NCBI GenBank assembly: GCA_021775995.1
Contig: JAJFGS010000013.1
Location: 868,001-932,000 of the forward strand
Length of the DNA stretch: 64,000 bases
Reading direction: 5' to 3'
DNA from: Alphaproteobacteria bacterium
GTDB taxonomy: Bacteria; Pseudomonadota; Alphaproteobacteria; Micavibrionales; Micavibrionaceae
The notes under the pieces are model-generated. The model saw nothing but the letters and a program-made list of their open reading frames with translations. It made no database searches and was not told the origin of the DNA. The position numbers were made by a program, and so were the translations under genes. Shown piece after piece: positions 58,684 to 64,000 of this stretch; the first letter of the stretch is position 1; each line of letters begins with the position of its first letter.

Positions 58684-59625
58684 ATGACGAATGATATTAC
58701 AGATTTGGAACAGCTTTTACCTGAAGCCATTAGAATAGCCCGTGAAGCTGGAGCCGCCATAGAATCATACAAACCCCAAGTTGAAGACAATACAATACTA
58801 CAAGTTATTAGAACTGACGAAAAAGATCATCAAACACCCGTTACTATCGCTGACTTCATATCCAACGGTCATATAACGCAAGAATTACAAAAACTAACAC
58901 CAAATATTCTTATCGCATCTGAAGAAAATGACGTAGCCCCAGAAACAGGCAAGCCTTTTTGGGCTATTGATCCGCTAGATGGTACTAAAATTTTCTTAGG
59001 CGGCGGTACAGGATATGCCGTCAACATTGCTCTTACTGATAAAAAGGGAAAAGTCGTTTTAGCTGTTGTTCACTGCCCGGCAACAAACGAAACTTATTAC
59101 ACAATAAAAGAGGCACTATCTTATAAAAAAATTGGCGATCAAGACCCTGTAATAATTCGGGCAGAAAGAAATATAGATCGTAGAAATTTAACAGTGGCCT
59201 TCGATGATTATCATGGTAATCCCAAATTATATCAAAAAGCGAGAATGATGCTCATGACGGATTTTAATCTCCACATTCCTGAAAAACCTACTTTATCGAG
59301 AGTAAGACCTATCAATCTTTTAGTGGCAGAAGGGTCGGTTGATGCCGCAATAAAAACAGGAAGAGATCCGTCATTTAGAGGGTCGGGTGGCTTTCCTTGG
59401 GACAATGCCGCAGATAGCTTAATTGTAAAAAACGCTGGGAGCCACTGGGCAGATTTATATAATCGTTATTCAGGATTAGCCCCTATAGGTACGGCGGGCA
59501 GAAATAGAATGCATGGCTATCTTACCCTCGGTAATGCAGCGTTAGTAAACAGTATTTTTCCGCAACATCCTAAGAGCCCTAAAGAAAACGGAGCTGAAAT
59601 ACAGCTCCGTCGTTTAAATTTATAA
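58684..59625 (+). CDS. Inositol-monophosphatase-family protein, CysQ-like
   Basis: 313 aa from ATG 58684 (an in-frame TTG is at 58660). A lithium-sensitive phosphatase of the IMPase fold: PFWAIDPLDGTKIFLGGGTGYAVNIALT is the metal-binding motif (DPLDGT), and WDNAADSLIVKNAGSHWADLYNR is motif 2 (WDxAA). The N-terminal EAIRIAREAGAAIESYK, then TIADFISNG, fits CysQ (3'(2'),5'-bisphosphate nucleotidase, PAP to AMP), though inositol or sugar phosphatase cannot be ruled out. The last codons contain a perfect hairpin (59588-59610). Confidence 0.85.
   Translation: MTNDITDLEQLLPEAIRIAREAGAAIESYKPQVEDNTILQVIRTDEKDHQTPVTIADFISNGHITQELQKLTPNILIASEENDVAPETGKPFWAIDPLDGTKIFLGGGTGYAVNIALTDKKGKVVLAVVHCPATNETYYTIKEALSYKKIGDQDPVIIRAERNIDRRNLTVAFDDYHGNPKLYQKARMMLMTDFNLHIPEKPTLSRVRPINLLVAEGSVDAAIKTGRDPSFRGSGGFPWDNAADSLIVKNAGSHWADLYNRYSGLAPIGTAGRNRMHGYLTLGNAALVNSIFPQHPKSPKENGAEIQLRRLNL
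59588..59610 (+). repeat. Hairpin inside the 3' end of the CysQ-like gene
   Basis: ACGGAGCTG-AAATA-CAGCTCCGT, a perfect 9-bp stem with a 5-nt loop, ending 12 nt before the stop codon. Only a weak T run follows (CGTTTAAATTT). Possibly a terminator that overlaps the coding end, or another palindrome that has extended the protein tail. Confidence 0.6.
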
Positions 59626-59639
59626 TTGTTGGACTAATC

Positions 59640-60218
59640 CTAATGATAGACAACGTCTTTCTGATGATCTGAACTATTGTCACTGTACAGATAATTAAGA
59701 AATACAGACGATATACCTTTAGGTGTCGCTTTCTTTACAGCTTTAGAACTTTCTTCCGCAGCTTGCTTTTCTTTCAGCAAACGTGCTGCTTCAAAAGTTA
59801 AGCTCCAGTCCATTCCTTCTGCTAAGACAGGCTTTTCCTTTTCTTGTTCCACTGACTCTGTAATTTCAACAGTACCTTGTGGTTTTTGTGCTGGAGTACC
59901 TTCCAAAATCCTTTCTTCAATTGAATGGATAGCATTAGAGAAAAATCCAGTTTGCTTTTCAACGCGTTCAACCCGAACTGACATATCCGAAACTGACTCT
60001 TTCATCGCTTTAGTTTTTTCTTCATACATTTTTGTACGTTCATCAAGCTTATGAATAGCATCGGCAAAAAATCCAGTTTGTTTTTTAACAATTTCAAAAC
60101 CAGAACGTAGGCGTTCAAATCCTACACCTAAAACAAGACTAGTTCCGATCGCTGCTACCGCAGCAAAAACAGCAAACATGAGCGAAATAACAATATACAT
60201 CTCGACTGATACAGGCAT
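59640..60218 (-). CDS. Membrane-anchored coiled-coil protein, unknown
   Basis: 192 aa from ATG 60218, with AAGGTGG at good spacing; an in-frame GTG at 60227 lies inside that site and is rejected. One N-terminal membrane segment (about residues 7-35) is followed by a coiled coil with a repeated unit QTGFFADAIHKLDERTK and QTGFFSNAIHSIEERIL (about residues 45-110), then a disordered tail (EITESVEQEKEKPVLAEG...). A membrane-tethered scaffold is possible. Not recognised. Upstream, 60219-60451 (233 nt) shows no gene. Confidence 0.75.
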   Translation of the reverse strand: MPVSVEMYIVISLMFAVFAAVAAIGTSLVLGVGFERLRSGFEIVKKQTGFFADAIHKLDERTKMYEEKTKAMKESVSDMSVRVERVEKQTGFFSNAIHSIEERILEGTPAQKPQGTVEITESVEQEKEKPVLAEGMDWSLTFEAARLLKEKQAAEESSKAVKKATPKGISSVFLNYLYSDNSSDHQKDVVYH

Positions 60219-60451
60219 GAGACCCACCTTTCTTTTTTTATATTTTTTTATAATCTTATATTTTTCTTTTTGTAGAGCGTTTCAGCCTATCCAAAAAGAA
60301 TGGGGAGTATGATTTATCAATCAATAGAACCAACCACCTACTACATTATGTTAAATCATAAAGCCTTGAGCGTCCAGAGATATCGTTTCGAAATTCCTTC
60401 AAATGCTATCTATTATACTGCCCAGAACTACCCAGAACTGCTTAGAGCGCC

Positions 60452-62326
60452 TTAAGACTCGTTAAAAAAGCCATAAATCTTCTCGGCCATAGCTTGCGAT
60501 ACACCCTCAACAGAGCGTAAATCCTCAATTCCTGCACTCGCAACGTCTTTAGCAGAGCCAAAATGGAGCAATAACGCCTTTTTACGCTTCGCCCCTATGC
60601 CTGCTATCTGATCCAGCGGGGATTTAGAGATATCATTCTTGCGCCGTGTCCGATGTGCGCCGATAGCAAAGCGGTGTACCTCATCCCGCAATCTCTGTAA
60701 ATAATGAAGTGTTGGATCATTAATAGGTAGCTGAAATGGATCTTTCCCATCTACAAAAAACTGTTCTCGCCCTGCATGACGACCTTCATGTTTAGAAATT
60801 CCCACGATCATCACATCATCATAGATACCAATTTCTTCCAGCGTTTCTTTCACCGCATTAAATTGCCCAAGCCCACCATCAATCAACAATAGATCTGGCC
60901 AATCATCCCCTTCTTTACCAATATTTTCTTTTAAGGCACGGGTGAAGCGTCGTGTCATCACTTCACGCATCATGCCGTAATCATCGCCTTCTTTGGCCTC
61001 TTTAATATTAAACTTACGGTAGGCGCTTTTGCGAAACCCTTCAGCTCCCGCCACAATCATACCGCCGACCATGTTGGTTCCTGCTATATGAGAGTTATCA
61101 TAAACTTCAATACGTTTCGGTGTTTCCTCCATATCAAACAGCTTGGCAACATTTTCTAAATGCTTGGCTTCCCCTGCGCGCTCCGCCAAATGACGTTTTA
61201 ATGCACCCCCTGCATTCGTCAAAACAAAATCAACAAGGCGTTTACGTTTACCACGTGACGGTTTTGAAATACTAACTTTGCCCTGATCTCTGCGTGTTGT
61301 TAATGCATCTTCTAATAAACTGAGTTCACTCGGCTTATGACTGACAAAAATTTCTTTTGGGACAGGTTTGTTCTCATAAAATTGTGCCATAAAGACAGAA
61401 AGTATATCTTCAACCGTTTCCTCAACATCATGACGTGGAAAATACGCTCGATTACCGTAATTTTGCCCACCCCGAAAGAAAAATACCTGCACGCATGTCT
61501 TACCATCATATTGGGTGAGAGCCATCACATCCGCATCACCAACGCCCTCCAGATTAATATCCTGCTTGGATTGTATAGCCGCCAGTGCCTTAATACGGTC
61601 ACGCAACTCCGCCGCTTTCTCAAAATCTTCGGCTTCACTGGCGGTCTGCATATTTTCTGCAAACATATCCTGCACCGCACGGCTTTCCCCTAATAGAAAT
61701 TGCCGTGCCTGATGAACCTGCTCGGCATATTCATCCTTAGATACTTTTTCGACACACGGTGCCGTACATCTCTTAATGTGATACTGCAAACAGGGGCGAT
61801 CACGGTTACTAAAAACACTGTCAGAACAATTTCTTAATTGAAAGACCCGTTGTAAAACTTGAGTTGTATAATTGACGGCGCCAGCTGAGGCAAACGGCCC
61901 AAAATACTCACCACCACCTTTTTCATTTACCTTCTTTCTCACCCCACGATGTTTTTTAATTTGTGCAAAATCATGGTCGCCCGTAATTAAAATATAAGGA
62001 AAAGATTTATCATCACGTAAAAGAATATTGTAACGCGGCTTTAATTTCTTAATCAGATTGGATTCAAGAAGTAACGCCTCTACCTCAGTATGGGTATCGA
62101 CAAATTCCATGCTCGTGGTAAGTGCCACCATCCGTTGCAGGCGCATGGGCAATTTATCAACATGGGTATAGCTCACCACCCGCTTTTTCAGTGCTTTGGC
62201 CTTACCGACATATAATATGTCGCCACTTTCACCAATCATGCGATAAACACCAGGTGTGGTGGGCAAGTTCTTCACATACCCACGGATTACCTGTGCTCCA
62301 CGCTCAATTGCTAACTCTTTTGTCAT
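60452..62326 (-). CDS. uvrC: UvrABC system protein C
   Basis: 624 aa. The nuclease subunit of nucleotide excision repair. N-terminal GIY-YIG (LPTTPGVYRMIGESGDILYVGKAKALKKRV, residues about 20-49), the Cys-rich CLQYHIKRCTAPC, UVR motif (FEKAAELRDRIKALA), the RNase H-like domain (EVYDNSHIAGTNMVGGMIV, then LLIDGGLGQ), and a C-terminal HhH pair (PLDQIAGIGAKRKKALLLHFG). The full length is intact. ATG 62326. Divergent from the methyltransferase gene (61 nt between starts). Confidence 0.97.
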   Translation of the reverse strand: MTKELAIERGAQVIRGYVKNLPTTPGVYRMIGESGDILYVGKAKALKKRVVSYTHVDKLPMRLQRMVALTTSMEFVDTHTEVEALLLESNLIKKLKPRYNILLRDDKSFPYILITGDHDFAQIKKHRGVRKKVNEKGGGEYFGPFASAGAVNYTTQVLQRVFQLRNCSDSVFSNRDRPCLQYHIKRCTAPCVEKVSKDEYAEQVHQARQFLLGESRAVQDMFAENMQTASEAEDFEKAAELRDRIKALAAIQSKQDINLEGVGDADVMALTQYDGKTCVQVFFFRGGQNYGNRAYFPRHDVEETVEDILSVFMAQFYENKPVPKEIFVSHKPSELSLLEDALTTRRDQGKVSISKPSRGKRKRLVDFVLTNAGGALKRHLAERAGEAKHLENVAKLFDMEETPKRIEVYDNSHIAGTNMVGGMIVAGAEGFRKSAYRKFNIKEAKEGDDYGMMREVMTRRFTRALKENIGKEGDDWPDLLLIDGGLGQFNAVKETLEEIGIYDDVMIVGISKHEGRHAGREQFFVDGKDPFQLPINDPTLHYLQRLRDEVHRFAIGAHRTRRKNDISKSPLDQIAGIGAKRKKALLLHFGSAKDVASAGIEDLRSVEGVSQAMAEKIYGFFNES

Positions 62327-62387
62327 AGAATTCTCTTATACTATTATATATGCTGTCGTTAAAGAGGATAACGAACTTAACACGCCT

Positions 62388-63839
62388 ATGTCACAAACAG
62401 CCCTAAATCGAAAACAACGCCGTGCAACGAAAAACCCGCAAAATGATGCCGCTACATTTTTTAATAGAGCTAAGCTTGCTATAAAACAAAAGCATTACGC
62501 CCTCGCAATAGATAATTTCATAGGCGCTATTCAGGCAGATCCAAAAAATCATCATTATAAAATTCAGCTCTGCGGACTCTTAAAAAACATCAGTTTCAAT
62601 ACCTTTAATCCAGAGATTAAAAAAATAATTCTAAAGCTTCTCATGACAAAAAACATAGACCACCAAAGTCTATGGCAACCATGGTTCTCTCTTTTAATGA
62701 CTGATCCTGCAATGAGTGAATTACAAGAACTCATAAATGGAGGAGATTTAAACGCCAAAAAACTTAGAACTTGTCTCAATGATCCCTATTTACTGACAGC
62801 TTTAAATCAACTGCTCTGTTTTGATATAAATTTTGAACGCACCATACAAAAAATTTATACCGATATGAATGGCGGCACCTTATATCCCAAATCTTTCCGC
62901 AAAGCTTTAGACGCCTACTGCTCTCATAATGAATATCTAACCGGAGCAATGCCCAAAGATAGCAACCTATATGAAATTGACAAATCCATTGCTACGTTAA
63001 GCACCACGAACAACAAAACCTCTCAAGCAGTATCTTCTCAATATGAAGAAAATCCTTATCCACGTTGGATCAGTTATAACACTCAAACAGCTATACCAGA
63101 CAAAGCCCACAATCATTTAATTGCGGGGTGTGGCACAGGATATGCCGCCTGTATGACGGCCATGCTCTACCCTAATGCAAAAATTACGGCGATAGATTTA
63201 AGTCTCGCCAGCCTATCTTACGCCAAAAAGAAAGCAACAGAACTTGGGCTAAAAAATATTACATTTTATCGGGCTGATATTCTTGATCTCGACGCGCTTG
63301 ACCAAAAATTTGATGTTATTGAATGCTCTGGTGTTCTTCATCATATGCATGATCCTCTAGAAGGATGGCAAAATCTAATAAAAAAATTAAAACCCGATGG
63401 TAAAATGCATATTGGTCTTTATAGCGAGCTGGGTCGTCAAGATATTGTCGCCGCACGCAAATTTATTACGGGACAAAAATATGAAGCAACACCAGAGGGA
63501 ATAAAAACCGCGCGGCAAAAAATAGCTGACCTGCCGGATAATCACCCCGCTCACCCTGTTACCAAGCGGCGTGATTTTTACAGTATGTCCAGCTGTCGTG
63601 ACCTCTTATTTCATGTGCAGGAACATCGTTTTACAATTCCTCAATTGGATCAATCCCTCAAAAACCTAAATCTTGTTTTTGATCGCTTTAATATTGAAAT
63701 CCCTGATGTTTCGCATAAATACCTTCACGCTTTCCCTGATGACCCTCAAATGCAAAATTTAGAAAATTGGGCCATTTTTGAGGATAAAAATCCAGCCAGC
63801 TTTGGCGGGATGTACCAATTTTGGTGCCACTGCGCATAA
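62388..63839 (+). CDS. SAM-dependent methyltransferase with N-terminal TPR-like region
   Basis: 483 aa from ATG 62388; the open frame starts earlier (62256) inside uvrC and is rejected. It begins SQTALNRKQRRATKNP, a common N-terminus of alphaproteobacterial TPR/methyltransferase proteins, then AKLAIKQKHYALAIDNFIGAIQADPKNHHYKI (a TPR unit). The SAM fold is in the second half: LIAGCGTGYAACMTAMLYPNAKITAIDLSLASLSYAKKK and VIECSGVLHHMHDPLEGWQNLIKKLKPDGKMHIGLYSE. Target unknown, possibly a small molecule or sugar. Nothing else is called after its stop, up to 64000. Confidence 0.9.
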   Translation: MSQTALNRKQRRATKNPQNDAATFFNRAKLAIKQKHYALAIDNFIGAIQADPKNHHYKIQLCGLLKNISFNTFNPEIKKIILKLLMTKNIDHQSLWQPWFSLLMTDPAMSELQELINGGDLNAKKLRTCLNDPYLLTALNQLLCFDINFERTIQKIYTDMNGGTLYPKSFRKALDAYCSHNEYLTGAMPKDSNLYEIDKSIATLSTTNNKTSQAVSSQYEENPYPRWISYNTQTAIPDKAHNHLIAGCGTGYAACMTAMLYPNAKITAIDLSLASLSYAKKKATELGLKNITFYRADILDLDALDQKFDVIECSGVLHHMHDPLEGWQNLIKKLKPDGKMHIGLYSELGRQDIVAARKFITGQKYEATPEGIKTARQKIADLPDNHPAHPVTKRRDFYSMSSCRDLLFHVQEHRFTIPQLDQSLKNLNLVFDRFNIEIPDVSHKYLHAFPDDPQMQNLENWAIFEDKNPASFGGMYQFWCHCA

Positions 63840-64000
63840 AATAGTGAGTCTCCCATAATCCAATCTTGCAAGCGCGGTAAACATATGTTTTATACGTATA
63901 TCTGTTGTCATACAGGTTTCGGCATGATGGTCATTTGGCTGTTATGCTTTGATTTTAGACTAGGCATGAGGCGCGTCGCGTATAATAAAATACGCAAGCA

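Noticed and set aside
62256-62387. Upstream extension of the methyltransferase gene into uvrC
   Set aside because: It would overlap uvrC antisense and adds a non-family stretch; ATG 62388 begins the common LNRKQRRA N-terminus.
63885-64000. Possible start of a further gene (ATG 63885, open to the window edge)
   Set aside because: Only 38 codons are visible, with no ribosome-binding site or recognisable sequence; it may be chance. No other feature is seen in 63840-64000.
1-64000. tRNA, rRNA or other structured RNA genes
   Set aside because: I scanned the intergenic gaps and found none with a tRNA-like TTCRANTC arm or other familiar pattern; gaps are mostly under 250 nt. A covariance-model search could still find small RNAs.

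Overview
The window looks like the chromosome of a low-GC alphaproteobacterium. The evidence is a C4-type 5-aminolevulinate synthase (hemA), an xseB-ispA-dxs block, a hemW-rdgB-rph block, a C-terminal-type protein of the alphaproteobacterial SUV3-like helicase family, a bactofilin, and LPS heptose genes (gmhA, a GT9 transferase), which imply a Gram-negative envelope. I cannot name the genus. There is no prophage, plasmid module, CRISPR array, tRNA or rRNA that I can support. Genes are tightly packed, many pairs overlap by 1-8 nt, and several convergent pairs share a TTAA that serves as both stop codons.

Layout: 0-2.1 kb, ispH, a P-loop protein and rnhA (minus strand), with a nested palindromic repeat before rnhA. 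2.2-4.7 kb, a lipoprotein, a small GIY-YIG nuclease gene bracketed by palindromic repeats, gmhA and a phosphatase. 4.7-12 kb, a histone-deacetylase-family hydrolase, three tandem Sel1-repeat genes on the other strand, then xseB-ispA-YciI-dxs. 12-14.2 kb, an accessory patch: a Fic gene with a striking operator-like repeat, and two unknown genes with a possibly leaderless promoter. 14.2-18.3 kb, fabI, a 97-aa membrane protein, aroC and sppA. 18.5-25 kb, an unknown 528-aa protein, a glycine-zipper lipoprotein, pdxH, htpG, a protein resembling a metallopeptidase that has lost its zinc motif, a small YjfB-like protein and a ribokinase. 25-35 kb, hemA, a TetR/RnfD-like/DUF2330 operon, adenosine kinase, a YejA-like binding protein, GT9, ygfZ and a HAD phosphatase. 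35-43.6 kb, ppdK, GNAT, a methyltransferase, polyprenyl diphosphate synthase, a Rap1a/Tai-like protein, the helicase-C-terminal-like protein and an unknown periplasmic protein. 43.6-54.6 kb, hemW-rdgB-rph, an unknown secreted protein where hrcA is usual, grpE, purC, dnaK-dnaJ, a thioesterase, dapB and ogt. 54.6-64 kb, an asparaginase-domain protein, nth, a lipoprotein, bactofilin, a DUF389 protein, a CysQ-like phosphatase, uvrC and a TPR-methyltransferase.

The most interesting signal is a set of short palindromic elements placed in frame inside conserved housekeeping genes (dxs, aroC, hemW, the HDAC-family gene and the N-terminus of polyprenyl diphosphate synthase) and forming the tail of a small unknown protein. 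They have fixed flanks around a variable 12-nt self-complementary core, and copies differ by compensatory changes. This resembles the Rickettsia palindromic elements in behaviour but not in sequence that I can recognise. A separate palindrome family brackets the GIY-YIG gene and is nested inside another repeat before rnhA, which suggests a minimal nuclease-plus-palindrome unit. All family calls are from reading the sequence; no database search was run.
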